This document shows, piece after piece, positions 25,381 to 37,680 of a DNA stretch of 64,000 nucleotides (positions are counted from its first letter, which is position 1; each line of letters opens with the position of its first letter). The position numbers and the translations under genes were made by a program. Source of the DNA: Liolophura sinensis (Eukaryota; Mollusca; Polyplacophora; Chitonida; Chitonidae); contig NC_088301.1 of the NCBI RefSeq assembly GCF_032854445.1, positions 39,605,187 through 39,669,186 on the forward strand, written 5' to 3'. The notes beneath the pieces were generated by a model. That model worked only from the letters and a program-made list of their open reading frames with translations, was not told where the DNA came from and ran no database searches.

Positions 25381-25426
25381 TCAAGAATTTATTCCAACAA
25401 GCAGTTTATAATAAGCTACACGGTTT

Positions 25427-28400
25427 TTACTTTCCCTGAAGGAGCTGTTTTGACTGCAGATTTTTTTGAAGGGAAGCCTTCGCATAGGGGGAGTTTGGCC
25501 CAATTGGTATAGGCCCTCGTGGAATAGGCCCTTTTGGGATAGGCCACTGTGGAAGCCGTTCCTTAATTAACCAGTTAATAGTTGGAATCATCAGCAGAGG
25601 ATTTATGGTTCTCGCCTCCACGAGATCACTTAGACCATCTATCTTGGGCAGGAGAGCTTGGGATCCAGTGTTACATGTGCAGTTGGTCTGGGCATGGCGC
25701 CGTTCCCGGTTCATCGGGATATCAGTTATCTTGTTGACATGGGAAGGAGTGCTATCTGATGGACGAGAACGCTTTTGTGGGCCTCTGCTACTGTCCACAA
25801 ACTGGAAAAACAAATTCTTGTCTAGCCAGTAAGTTTTGGCATCCTGACAGTGCTTGGCTACGGCTGCGCCGACGCATTTCTGGAATTGCTCTTGCTCGTC
25901 GTCCGATTCAATAATGGTTGCCGGCTGAAAAGGAAATGAAAATATATCAGACTGATGGATTGAATGAAGAGTGGGCGCGTGAATCACTGAATAATATAGC
26001 TGATAAGTAAGCAGCTGCCGTGACCACAATTTAAGGGATGGAATCCATGCTGATAAATATAGACCTTTAATCAAAACAAATTTGAATGAAAATCTCTTCA
26101 TGCGTACGTATTTAGCTAATCGGGCTTATTATATATGTGTGGAGTGTAACATTCAAGTCAGGATGTTTATATTGAAACATTTTATGGAATCAATTTTGAC
26201 ACCCATATAGCGTACAATGTGTAAAGCTGCTTAATTTTGTACAACACGATTGTGAGAATTGGAAGAATGCAGCGTGTTGGATTATTAGTCAGGTGGCTTC
26301 GTGAAATTACCGTTATACTTAGCGGATAAAAGCACCATATATGGCAAAACGCTTTTGTAGAGCCTATTAAATAATGTTAGACTAAGAGGCCGGACGGTCT
26401 ACAAAAAGTGATACAAAAAATTTCAAGATGGCCAACAATACATCAGTGACAGAATGTCTCTTTTTTCAAGATCTAAGAGTGATAAGAAACCCAGGGTGAT
26501 TGCCGTATTTGATATTGGCGTAGCTCAGCATGGTATTTAGGACACTTTAGTACAACAGAACTTTTACATTCTTATATACCATAATACTGTTGTTCCAATA
26601 AATACCAAATATCCAATAAACATCGAAACTCTTGAGAAGTTGAGAAGAAATTATCACCCGACAATATGAAAAAATAGCAGCCTAACTGAAATACTCTTTA
26701 GCCATGCATACTGAATGAAGCCTGAGATGACCATTTCAGCAAAGCTTCATGCATTTTCTCTTAATAGTAGGTTCAGAGATATTGCTGTTTTAATTGTTAC
26801 GAATATCAGGCTGATTAAAATGAAAATTAATATACATGTAAGTATAACTTTGGAGGCTATACGGCACAGGTATCAGTCTCAATGATAAGATGCAAATGTC
26901 CATGAATTTTCTTACTGTACATAGGTTCAGAAACATACCGGGCACGAAAATTGGGACAGACATGCAGACAAATGGTCAGACAGAAAGATATGTAAGCAGG
27001 GCCATGACAATACTCCTCAGCCCTATACGGGTCAGAGTAATAACGCAAGGAAGACAGTCCTTGGGAAGAAGGACAGAGAGGAAGAGACCAACACTTTTGT
27101 TCAAGAAGAACATTTCTGATCGTGGAAAGGATGTTCAGTAAGAGACTTACACCCTTTCTCAACTTCCTGTGCGGGCACAAGTTGTAATCAACCTTTCTCA
27201 ACACTATGTTTCGGAACTTTTTCTCAACATCGTTAATTTGACAGAATGTTATTTTTCAACTAAAATTACTTAACATTGTACATCTGTACAGTTAAATCGT
27301 GAAGATGATCTGAGTGTTAAAACCACATTGAGGAATGGATCCCACTCCATACCACAATTGTTGTGGTGATTGAGACAAATCCTTGAGAAGGTTACAAATA
27401 AGCTTGTAGAGAACAATATCCACTGCAAGCACAAAGAAAATCAACCAACATTAGAACAGCTAAACAAAACAGAATAAAAAATTAAGCCAGAGTAAACATA
27501 TATATGCATTTGCCTATATATAGGAGCAGTGCAATGGCTAATGGGAACTCAGTGTACTAAATTACGCTACCTGTGTTAGGTCCGTAATACGTTTTCAAAA
27601 GCATAGAGCCATACAGAGTCTTTACTACATAATATTATAAAATGAAATAAGGACTCACCAGGTTTCTTGCATAAAACTCTCTCTGGGAACTCGGGAGCAC
27701 AAATGGTTCGAAGTAATGATTTATGAAACAAGCGTTGCGATCGACATCCTTCAATGCAGTGACACCTCTGTCTCCCTACAACACATAGATATGGCAAATA
27801 CTATAACTATTTGATCTGCAAAATTTTGTGTGCTCCTAATATAGGTTAATATATTTATTTCCAAATTAAGCGGTACTGTATAAAAATGCTTCAGCAAAAG
27901 AAAACTCAAGACTTTATTACTTTGCCTTTGTGTATGGCTGCATTTGCTATACCAAACTTTTCTTTATGTACGCCTTACTATACCAAATTATTCTACGCGC
28001 ATCCTTAAATAACCTTATTTCTATACGCGTGCTTTACTAAACCAAATTTTTCTATATGAATGACTTGCCTAATATATCACGCTTTTCTACATGCACGCCT
28101 TACTACAACAAACTTTTCTATATGCATGCCTTACTACACCAAACATTCCTACATGAATGAATTACTAAACCAAACATTTCTATAAGCCTACCTTACTATA
28201 CCAAACACTTTTGCATGCATGCCTTTAAACTATACCAAACTTTCTGTATGCATGCCTTACTCTGCATGTTTCCTGTTACAAAGTGGAGTGATGTAAGGCT
28301 AATTCAAACTCCGAATGTAATCATACTACAATGTTAGTATGCTCGTGACTAAAATAGTCAAATGAAAACAATTCAATAAAAAAAGCGAGAGACATTTTAG

Positions 28401-30886
28401 TATCTCAAACGTAGCCCAAACTGTATATATTGACTAACGTATATACGTACATTAATTCCTAGGGACCATTGATACTTTTCCAATAAGTAAAATCCCCTTA
28501 GATGATTAATTATGATGCACCACAGAATGTTTAATGTTTCTTTTATCATACAGTAGGGTTGACGTTTATGGTATTATAGATAACACAAGTTGCTTAATAG
28601 AACTGTTGAAGCAACGCGTCTTGGAAGTGTAATTTTAAAGCGGTAAAAAACACACCCAGGACTGCAAGACCTGCAAATAAATCCAGTGATTAAGCAAATA
28701 TTGAAGCCTAATATAAGTCACTGTGCAGGATTGCGAATACAACAGTTCACAGTGTTTAAACAATTGTACATATACCAAAGGTCTCTAGATTAAGCTCACA
28801 CCCCCCCCCCCCATCCCCATCAATCAAACGTCTCTGCTATCATGGAATTCCCAAACCCAATGTTAGATATATATTTGTATTTATAGTAACCGGAGGCTCT
28901 AAACGAATTCTTCAGTTTTAACCAATGTATGCAATCTTTTTATACGTGTTTTAACTATACTACAGTATGATATATTTACTGCATACAACAAACGCAAATA
29001 TAAATGGCGATGGAGAAAACATAACCATATATACAGTAATACCGTCAGCTCTTTTGCACCAGGTGCGTTTTACAAGTTTAATAATTCACTGATTATTAAA
29101 TTGAGCGAATGGGTTTACAGGCTGGTACATACTGTCCGTGGATCGTGAACGATTGCAGAGATCCCACTCTCATCCATTTTTTGTGTTGCCTTAGGGTGGG
29201 GTTCGTTTGCTTCCGCCCATTCTTGTCTTCTGATCAACGCCTCTTCTTCAGTTTCAACAGGTTGCAATTTAGGCAGTGATGGCCCTGCTGGAGACACTCT
29301 GGCCGCTGCAGCCTGGAAAAGCGGAACTTTATGGATTGGAGAAAGCTTAACGGGCGCCGTCAGTTCTTTTGCACCAGGTGCTTTTACAAGTTTGGGTGGT
29401 ACTCTGAAGGAGGGCACCTTGGCTGTCGTTTGCCAGTTTGATCGATATTCGTTCTTGGACCAACTTGGCTCTGATGGAAACTTTCGCAAGATAAGAGGTG
29501 TAACATCCTTTTCTCCAAGCTTGTCTGCCTGAACATCCACTGGCTTCTCCTGATCTTTCTGAAGTTAGAAAAAAATCAGCCACTGAACGTTAACGCCCTG
29601 CAAGATTGAATGTTCTAGTCGTACATTGTACCATATAGTGCACAAGAACAAGAAATTTCACTTTCATTCAGCTTTGATTGTCAATGTTTCTTTTTCTTGC
29701 AGTATATTCAAGTGACTAGTGAACTCGTCGGTTCAGCTAATGACTGTTCATATAACATATAAATATATTAAATATATCGATATTTAATTGTACTTCATGC
29801 ACGATATAGCGTCTATATAGAAAGTGAAGGAACTCCAAGCCTAACTATATGTCGTATGTTTATTTATATATCCTGGAATATTTTTACTTATACGAGGGTG
29901 GTCATGCAGTATAATGCATGAGTGACGGAAACCGGAATGTAAGGGTATAAACCAACGATCTTTGGCAAGTTACGATAAACTTCCTCACGTGTTGCGTAAA
30001 GATTCCCACGCTAATTATCGTGTTATGTGCTGATAAAATAGCGAGGGAACTAAAATTATTTCTACTTAAAGAAATTGGCCGTTAAATTCGTCCCTGGGTG
30101 ATGATGGATTGCGTTTTCGTCCATCAGGAACGGGTTAATCCAATACATCAATGAAAATGCGATCCGCCATTAATCAAGTAGTGACTTTAAAGGAAATTTT
30201 TTATCAATCCAAAAACTTCCCTGTCCAAGATCGGGATAGAACTCGCACCTTTTAGGCGTCCAGGTATATTGGAGCCCCGCTATTAATGTCATACAGTTGC
30301 ATCATGAAAGTGTGTGTACAATGGCATATTTTAGGAAATACCGAATTGGCAACTTCGAGAAGTGAATGCATGGATGAGGTGTAGTGGTAGTAGTGAGATT
30401 AGTGAACGCCCAACTAAATGCATCTTTCCATTTTTTTCTTCAAGACATTATATACAGTTGTACAGAATTCTAGAATTTGCAATATTCACAATAATAAACT
30501 TTCCGCAGGGATTGGTCGAATGCTGAATAAATATATGAACTTAATCATGAAAGCTGCACTCTTAAGCTCTCATTTAATCTAGTTATTTTTTGTTACATAT
30601 AGCATAAGCCGTATTTCTATTTTCAGTTTGAAAATTAAATGATATAACCACATGTGTGCTTAGAAATCACATATAGGTCTTCGCACACAAGTATGTATCT
30701 CAAAATTTATCTATTTGTGACTTTAGTAAAATATTGTATATGCCACACTGCATTGATGGTCGACATTGTACTGTTTTATACAATTCACACATAACTTACT
30801 GTAACAATAACGGCACAATCTGTCAACACGCTAAAGGTAAGGCACATTAGTAGTATTCTTTTCTGTACGTGGCCATCCATCGTCAT
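25427..30886 (-). CDS. Unrecognised secreted protein with furin-type site and GPIP repeat
   Basis: I do not recognise the family. Exons in transcript order: 30886-30800, 29558-29133, 27775-27659, 25924-25427; all junctions are phase 0 with good GT-AG borders, giving 375 residues. The start is the first in-frame ATG; TGA lies in frame four codons upstream, and a second ATG follows two codons later. Residues 1-29 form a signal peptide (KR, then ILLMCLTFSVL, then TDCA), so the protein should enter the secretory pathway. The middle is Pro/Lys/Ala-rich. Cysteines lie near 187, 227, 236, 292 and 294; an NCT sequon lies at 291. RERR at 283-286 fits a furin-type site. A WPIPKGPIPRGPIPIGP repeat occupies about 337-353. 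There is no membrane segment after the signal. A signal AATAAA lies 34 bp past the stop (25388-25393). A peptide precursor or matrix protein are both possible. Confidence 0.72.
27925..28265. repeat. Degenerate minisatellite of about 37 bp
   Basis: About nine diverged copies of a unit like TATGCATGCCTTACTATACC followed by AAACTTTTC. It lies in the intron of the secreted-protein gene between exons 3 and 2. Confidence 0.8.
29042..29079. repeat. Intronic copy of a coding fragment from the adjacent exon
   Basis: CCGTCAGCTCTTTTGCACCA continuing to TACAAGTTT repeats 29357-29393, which lies inside exon 2 of the secreted-protein gene (coding KLVKAPGAKELTA on the minus strand). It differs by one substitution and one inserted G. 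Confidence 0.8.
29852..30285 (-). mobile_element. Strongly diverged SINE, minus orientation
   Basis: TTTATTTATATATCCTGGAA and TTTTTACTTATACGAGGGTG resemble the tail and module start of the common SINE. A tRNA-like B-box (GCGAGTTCTATCC on the minus strand) lies near 30235-30255. The interior is poorly preserved, so element limits are approximate. Confidence 0.4.
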
Positions 30887-30980
30887 TGAAATTGTTCACG
30901 CCAGATGAACGCTTCCCTTTGGCAAACAGGCGCTGGTCTAGAAATGACAAGTATGTCGAGCAGCACGCCGCTTTTCATTT

Positions 30981-31010
30981 AAATTCACGTGATATAACTT
31001 CACGTGGGGT
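30981..31010. promoter_or_regulatory. Paired CACGTG E-boxes upstream of the secreted-protein gene
   Basis: Perfect palindromic CACGTG sites occur at 30986-30991 and 31001-31006, 15 bp apart start to start, about 100 bp upstream of the start codon at 30886. A TTTAAATG stretch (30977-30984) lies between them and the gene. bHLH or bHLH-ZIP binding is inferred only from the motif. Confidence 0.4.
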
Positions 31011-31584
31011 AACAAGCAATCAATAAACTTGATAAATTGTCTCAATAAATATTTACAAAAGGATTCCGTTGACGGATTAAAAGCCTCAATACAGTGCCCC
31101 AGACCCCGAACTTTAAAACCGGGCAGCAGAAAAAAAAATTGCTGAACACTGAATAGATCTAAAGGTATATCATACCATTGCTATAGGTTAATGTCATTTC
31201 GTTAGTATCACAGATAAGGACATAAGGTGTGCTTGGTTTGAGAGGGAGGGGGGATGTCATTGCTGATTTTTCTGTCACTGAAAGATTGTATGAAAAGGTG
31301 TGTGGGTCTGCCAATAATGTTATACAATATATTTTATGTATCTACCCATTCATACTCTCGGTAATATAACCCGTACCCCAAATTCAGCTATGTATAACCT
31401 CAAAATTAGCCAACACACAATTGCAGACCAACTTTCGCCAAGCAACTATGGGGGCGCGGACATCTGAGTTCGAAAAAATACAGGGTCAAAACTATACGGA
31501 TACACAAAAGCATGCTAAAAAATCTTAAGATGAAAAACAAACAATAACAATACTACAAAAATTTCAATAGTGTTGAAATGAGAA
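31011..31584. other. Intergenic sequence, nothing recognised
   Basis: No coding exon, SINE module or tandem repeat was seen here. Confidence 0.4.
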
Positions 31585-31589
31585 GTGCC

Positions 31590-32265
31590 CACGAGATATA
31601 CCTCTTTTCTTATGCGTCATGCTTTTAAAGTCTGTAGGATCCCGCGCGGAAGAGATTTTTTGTTATTTCTATTTTTGTTATTTGCAGGATATCGTGGGAG
31701 AGATCTTTTGTTATTCCGTGGTCTTGATATCTGCATAGCCTGCCATGCAGACGAGATCTTTGTTATGTCGTGCTCATGAGATCCGTAGGCTTCCGTGTGG
31801 GCGAGATATTTATGTCTTGCTTTGGCGATCCGTAGGCTCCGTGCGGGCGAGATCTTTGTTATTTCGTGCTCCTGATAATTGTATAGGCTACCGTGCAGAC
31901 GAGATCTTTGTTATGTCGTGCTCTTGATACCTGTATAGGCTGCCGTGCGGACGAGATCTTTGTTATGTCGTGCTCTTGAGATCTTTGGACTACAGTGCAC
32001 ACGAGGTGTTCTGTTGAGACCTGAAAGATGACATGCGGAGATCTTTGTTACGTCGTGCTTTTGAAATCCGTATAACCTGCTGTGGAGACGAGATCTTTGT
32101 TATGTCTTACTATGGAGACCTGTAGGATACAGTGCACACGAGGTTTTCTCTCATGTCGTCCTGTTGAGACCTGAAAGATGACATGCGGACGAGATCTTTT
32201 TGTTATGTCGTGCTCTTCATATCTGTATAATTTCATGCAGACAAGACATTTGTTATGTCGTGCAT
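31590..32265. repeat. 52-bp tandem array, about 12-13 copies
   Basis: The unit reads ACGAGATCTTTGTTATGTCG, TGCTCTTGATACCTGTATAG, GCTGCCGTGCGG. The central copies at 31752-32000 are the most alike; the flanks are degenerate. Apparent short ORFs here are read-through of the array and are not treated as genes. Confidence 0.9.
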
Positions 32266-32279
32266 GCTCTTGGGTACTA

Positions 32280-34560
32280 TAGGGAGTCGTTTAGATATTT
32301 AGCGGATATTTTGCCCTCTGCTCATGAATGTCTATAGGACATACACACGTAGTTATGCATTTCTTCCAGTCAATTGTCCCGTATGGACGACGTATATAGT
32401 GAAGATCTCGTGCCTATTACAGCTGTGTTAATATTTTTTCTTTTCGAGAAATCTTATTATACGTGTCAGTATTATGGATCCATAGAAATAGCTCTTAAAC
32501 TTGACCTATAAAGTTCTAAGCTATAGCAATACAGTATTTAGATAAAACAGCACATTAAAGCATCTGTCAAGAGCATCGTTTGAACACCACGCGTGTACCA
32601 CTAGTCTGATTCCAATTCTATTCCATAGCTGTGTCTCCGGATGTCAGTGACAAAGGTCAAAAACGAAAACAAGCGGATAACATCGTTTGTTTGAGGTTTG
32701 AGCATCACGCACGAATTCTTCAGACCATTTGGAATGCCTTGAACGGATTAAGGTCGACAAGTTCAACTGAGTGACAAGAAAAATACTTCCATTTGAGAGA
32801 TATTACCAAGGGAGGGGGAAATTATATTTACACAGAGCTATATTCCCGATGACTATTAGCTTTTTATGTCGTACGTCTATCTAAATGAATACCACTGTAT
32901 ACTATATAAAAAGTAGGCAATCCTAAGTATGTTGAACTTACACTTTTGTGCGTTGACGTTCTGTCATCATCACATTTATAACATACATTTGTTACACGTT
33001 AAAGAAAATTAACGTTATATGTATATGCCAGCAAAATAACAGCAGCCTTATACAAAACTACATTCAGTGAGCTGGAGTGTCTTTTTTAGCATTTTCCTCT
33101 CACATATTAATTGGTTTGTATAAACGAATAGGAAATAATAAGTTATGTAAGTTCCAGTTAAAGCGGGGGCATGAACTGATATCCTGAGAAAAGCCATTTA
33201 TAACTGTCACTAAAATATGTTTACTTTCTGTATATTTAAATTATATGCAGTCAAATGTTCGAATTGTAAAATAGGCTTTAAGGACCATACTACCAGTGAC
33301 TCCAAAGTCATGTCACTTTTTTGTTTCTTTTTCTAAGTAATCTTCAACTCGTGGGCAATAATAGCTATTTCAACATGAAGAGCTGTGCTTCGAGGAGAGA
33401 AAAAAAATTGTGACGTCAGAGTACCTAAAGAGTGGTTAGAATTCAAACATTTAACTACAAAAAGTTTAAAAAAAAATACATGTAATAAATAAATTAAATA
33501 AACGAAAGTATATTTACGGATAGTTTTTCATCTATCTGTTTAATGAGCCTAAGTCTTTTTTTTTTTAGCTTTTCTTTGTAGCTTTCTTGACGACTGTAGA
33601 CAAAAATTGGAAATGTGAACATATGGTAGTATATACCATTAGGCTATGGTTGTGTCAAGTATTTGGTGTGAGATATAAGTTAGTGTTGACGTTTTTAAGG
33701 GGTTTTACATTTACAGGAGTATACTGAATTTAAACTACGAATTACATGCTACCGTTCTTTGAAAATTATACCGTTCCTGTGAATACTTTTACACCCGAGT
33801 TTCTATGCAAGGGGCGTCTTATTTTCATTATAATATATAGTCTCTTTGAACTAAAGAATATTGGAGGATTTCCTGTGATCTATTAACCAACACCGGACGA
33901 AATGTGTACTAATTTGGTGTCAGATCAAAACACAACTGCTTGGTTAATGGGCAATATCTTAACGTCAAGGGGTAACTTAAGCAGATAAATAGTTGGCTGA
34001 AAACCAGGACATTGCAATATAACTTGTATATTTTCCCAAATCTTCGACTGACGAACGCATAAATAACTTGTATCTTTTCAATTTGATATGACTGAAGTCT
34101 TTGTGTATTAGGAAAAGGTTTAAATGAAAAGCTGATAATTTTCTTGTCATAAATTGCAACAGTTAGGCGTTACGTTACAGAATACGTTTTATTACAGTTT
34201 CAAACAATCCATTCGTCCTTGGTTCCATCGATATGCAAGTCTTGACAAGTTCACATCACATCCTGTCCTCAATTAACTGACACGTTTTAGTGATGGTCAG
34301 TCATTCTCTATAGCTTGTATATGGCAAACAAGTTTATGCATGGGGGCAGAGTTCTACATGGGAACCCGCCTCATCTCACCATGCAATTGTAAGTACAAGA
34401 AGAAACTCGTGACGTAAAACCACAGACAATCCGGGCGTATTCTGGATTCTAAGGCGTGACATGTAACTGCAGTACCTAGGAACTTGAGCAGTGCAGCGTT
34501 GCCAGTGCGCCATACACCACTTCACTAGCGGAATGGCATAAAGCCCCTAATATCATATGA
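32280..34560. other. Intergenic sequence without recognised genes
   Basis: AT-rich. I found no exon with convincing borders, no conserved protein fragment and no clear repeat other than short homopolymers. Confidence 0.4.
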
Positions 34561-34564
34561 CCTG

Positions 34565-34695
34565 TCAACAATATGCGGACGGTCGTGAGTTTCCCCCGGG
34601 CTATGCCCAGTATCCCACTATATTGTTGGCCGCCATCATATAAATGAAATATTCTTGAGTAGGGCGTAAAACACCAATCAAATAAACAAATAAAT
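34565..34695 (+). mobile_element. SINE 3' module, plus orientation
   Basis: ATGCGGACGGTCGTGAGTTT, CCCCCGGGCTATGCCC, then GGCCGCCATCATATAAATGA and GGGCGTAAAACACCAATCAA ending AATAAACAAATAAATT. This is the common SINE module read in sense orientation; the tRNA head is missing or unrecognisable. Confidence 0.75.
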
Positions 34696-35020
34696 TATAT
34701 CATATGGCGATATACCACTGAAAAAAGTCTTTATTTATTTCTTTGATAGGCTTTACACTATATAAAAAGTTTGACTTACATAAAGAAATATTTATGTGTA
34801 TCTAATATCCGATATTCAGAAAGCATGGCAAATATGGCCATGAACGTCCATAAAGGCTATAATCTGAATAAATAGCTGGATATGTTCCAATATCCATCAG
34901 CATGAGTTCATTTAGACTGTGAAAATAAGACCACAACTTAAGAGAATAAAACCAGAGCAGTGACGACAGAAGATTTTTGGCAAATTGTCACACATAACCA
35001 GTGAAACACGGCCCCTTGTC

Positions 35021-36509
35021 AGTTTACAGTTACGGTTTAATTTTAACTGTCCCTGCAAGTACTTAAATAGTAGCAGAGTACACACCCCCTAGAACCAGGG
35101 CTTACGCAGAATTATAGGTAAGAGAAATATATGCTGCATGTGGTCACATTTGACGTCTTCCTTGTATGTTTTTCATGAAACTTTCCTGATCAACGATTTT
35201 AAAACCTCGGATACATTCTAAATTTTGAGTGTTGACATGCGGTACCAAGAGATAAAATGATAATATATATAAATAATTATCGGGACTTCTTGTTTTGTCA
35301 CATAATGACGTGATTTGCATTCTCCAGGGGATGAAGTTTCGGTAATGCAAAATCCCGCTTCTCTGGGGAAATTTAATTCAATTGTTATAGGACTAACTCA
35401 ACAACGCAATTCTTCCTGGATGATAACGTGGCTAATCTCGCTGCATGGTTTCGCCAATGAATTTCACTCCCTTTGTAGCCTATTCTCCTCGTCACAGCAA
35501 AGAAAAATGTCCACAGATTAGTTTGTGATATAGCAGAAATGGATCTCAGTATAGGCCTATACATAATACGTGTTGGCGAATACTTCATGCCAGCGAAGTA
35601 GCTTTATATAATTAACCATGGGAGAATTACATGATTTTACTATTCCAATACCTGTACTGAACGGTATTAGGTTTGCACCTAGACAATTATAGGTTATCAC
35701 GAATCAGTTTTCCGTAATGTTTTTTCAGTGCGGTTCACCATATTCATTAATTAAGTTGAATTTGGTACAGAGCTTCGCCATGTCCAGTTAACGATCAGAC
35801 CTAGAAGTTTGTAAAGGTAGGGTTTAATTTTAACTGTTCCTACAAATACTTAAATAGTAGCAAATTACACCCCCCTAGAACAGGGCTTACGTAGAATTAT
35901 TGGTAAGAGAAATATATGCTGCATGTGGTCACAATGGACGTCTTCCTTGTATGTTTTTCTTGAAAATTTTTCTGATCAACGATTTTAGAAGCTCGGATAC
36001 ATTCTAAATTTTGAGTGTTGACATGAGGTATTCAGAGATAAAATGATCAGATAAGAATGGCATGCACTGTGTCCAGATGATTAACTAATCTATGCATGCT
36101 GACGTTTTGATGGATCCTGTCTTCATTGTGGATATTTCCGACAAACCTTTGGCGGCGTTGGACTCGCAGGGCACCATGAAGTACAGCTCAGAGTAAAACT
36201 AGGGGGGAAATGTTTTATTTTCATCATTAGTGGCACTTTATTTCAGACCGTAAAACATACAGAATGCTAACTGACTATTACGATAGGGCACGCTGGATCG
36301 ATGCGATGCACACTAGCGGCTATAAAGTACCGGTAAACATTTGTATAGGTGTCGATTCTGTACTGTCAAAGTATCTTACAATTAATGGTCAGTATATACC
36401 CAACAATAATGTAAACAGTATATAAAAGGTATTCCATTTATACAAAATATATGTCAGAATAAAAAAAAATATAGTTAAATATGAAAAAAATATTTAAAAA
36501 AGTTAAATA

Positions 36510-36581
<72 letters not shown>

Positions 36582-37133
36582 CCACAATTAGCGGTTTAAT
36601 TATCAGGACTTCTTGTTTTGTTACATAATGACGTGATTTGCATTCTCTCCAGGGGATGAAGTTTCGGTAATGCAAAATCCCGCTTCTCTGGGGAAATTTA
36701 ATTCAATTGTTATAGGACTGACTCAACGTCATTCTTCCTGTATGACAACGTGGCTAATCTCGCTGCATGGCTTCGCCAATGAATTTCACACCATTTGTAG
36801 CCTGTTCTCCTCGTCATAGCAAAGAAAGTTATCCACAGATTAGTTTGTGATACAGCAGAAACGGATCTCAATATCGGCCTATACATAATACGTGTTGGCA
36901 AATACTTCATACTTCAAATTCTACCAGCGAGGTAGCTAATTATAATTAACCACGAGAGAATTACATGTTTTCACTATTCCAATACCTGTACTGAACGGTA
37001 CTAGGTTAGCACATAGACTATTAGCTTGTGACGAATCAGTTTTGCGTCCTGTTTTTTCAATGCGGTTCATAATCATTACTGAAGTTTAATTTGGTACACG
37101 GCTTCACCATGTCCGGTTACCGATCAAACCTGT
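35021..37133. repeat. Head-to-tail duplication of a 785-bp segment
   Basis: Copy 1 is 35021-35805. Copy 2 starts at 35806 and ends at about 37133, interrupted by 36048-36596, which has no counterpart in copy 1. Shared landmarks include TATGCTGCATGTGGTCACA, GTGATTTGCATTCTC and AATACCTGTACTGAACGGTA. Copies differ by scattered substitutions and small indels. Both retain a minus-strand ORF of 66-67 codons (35588-35385 and 36910-36710), but I see no family or splice context for it. Confidence 0.88.
36512..36578. repeat. (TA)n microsatellite, about 33 units
   Basis: Uninterrupted alternating TA of about 67 bp, inside the extra segment of the second copy of the 785-bp duplication. Confidence 0.95.
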
Positions 37134-37680
37134 AAGTTTCAGGTCGTTTCGTCCATTTTCGAATAATTGTGGCCGTTTTTATCCTGATTTTGGACTCGCG
37201 GTTTTCCGGACTTTTTTTCAAAAGGGCGCATTGCGCTGAATTGAACCTTTGCACATAGCTTCAACCAGACAAGCTACAAATCACAAGGGCTTACGATTAT
37301 GCAGAAACACCAGTCACCAGCCTAGCATATATCGGGTGACCTTATTTGCCGTTATTGTTACATGATTTGATGTGCCACCAGTGTTCCCTCGTAATCGTAA
37401 GCAAGTTAAAAAATTAAGTTAGTTTCGGGATTTTTCGTCCAGTTTCGACAAAAATCAAGAACCTTTTTATTTTCCGGGCTTCTTTTTCAAAATGGTTGGA
37501 TATTCTGAATTGAATGAATGATTACTGCTTAACACCACCTCGCTAATATTTCGGTCATATCCTGGCGAGAATACTCTGACTTGAAGCTTGCTACATAGCT
37601 TCACCGTGTCGAGTTACAGACCAAGTTCGAGTTTTGGGTCCCTTTATCCATTTTCAGTGAGAGAAAAAAATGTTTTTCGC
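37081..37680. repeat. Ancient diverged repeat units
   Basis: Variants of GCTTCACCATGTCCGGTTAC followed by a GTTTCAGGTC..CCATTTTC segment occur near 37102 and 37590, and in weaker form near 35770. TTTTCCGGACTTTTTTTCAAAA near 37205 recurs as TTTCCGGGCTTCTTTTTCAAAA near 37475. This resembles a repeat I recall as widespread in mollusc genomes; no ORF remains. Confidence 0.45.

Noticed and set aside
26935-27075. Minus-strand stretch with LSSLRYYSDPYRAEEYC that could follow the 27775-27659 exon in another frame.
   Set aside because: The phase-0 reading of that exon links directly to both neighbours. The plus strand here shares GACAGAC-rich sequence with about 44.0-44.1 kb, suggesting repeat DNA.
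31585-31927. Plus-strand ORFs of 60-64 codons with similar sequences.
   Set aside because: They are readings of the 52-bp tandem array; 52 is not a multiple of three, so the frame is not maintained.
35385-36910. Paired minus-strand ORFs (MKYSPTRIMYRPILR / MKYLPTRIMYRPILR).
   Set aside because: Their similarity follows from the DNA duplication. No splice sites, signal or domain support coding.
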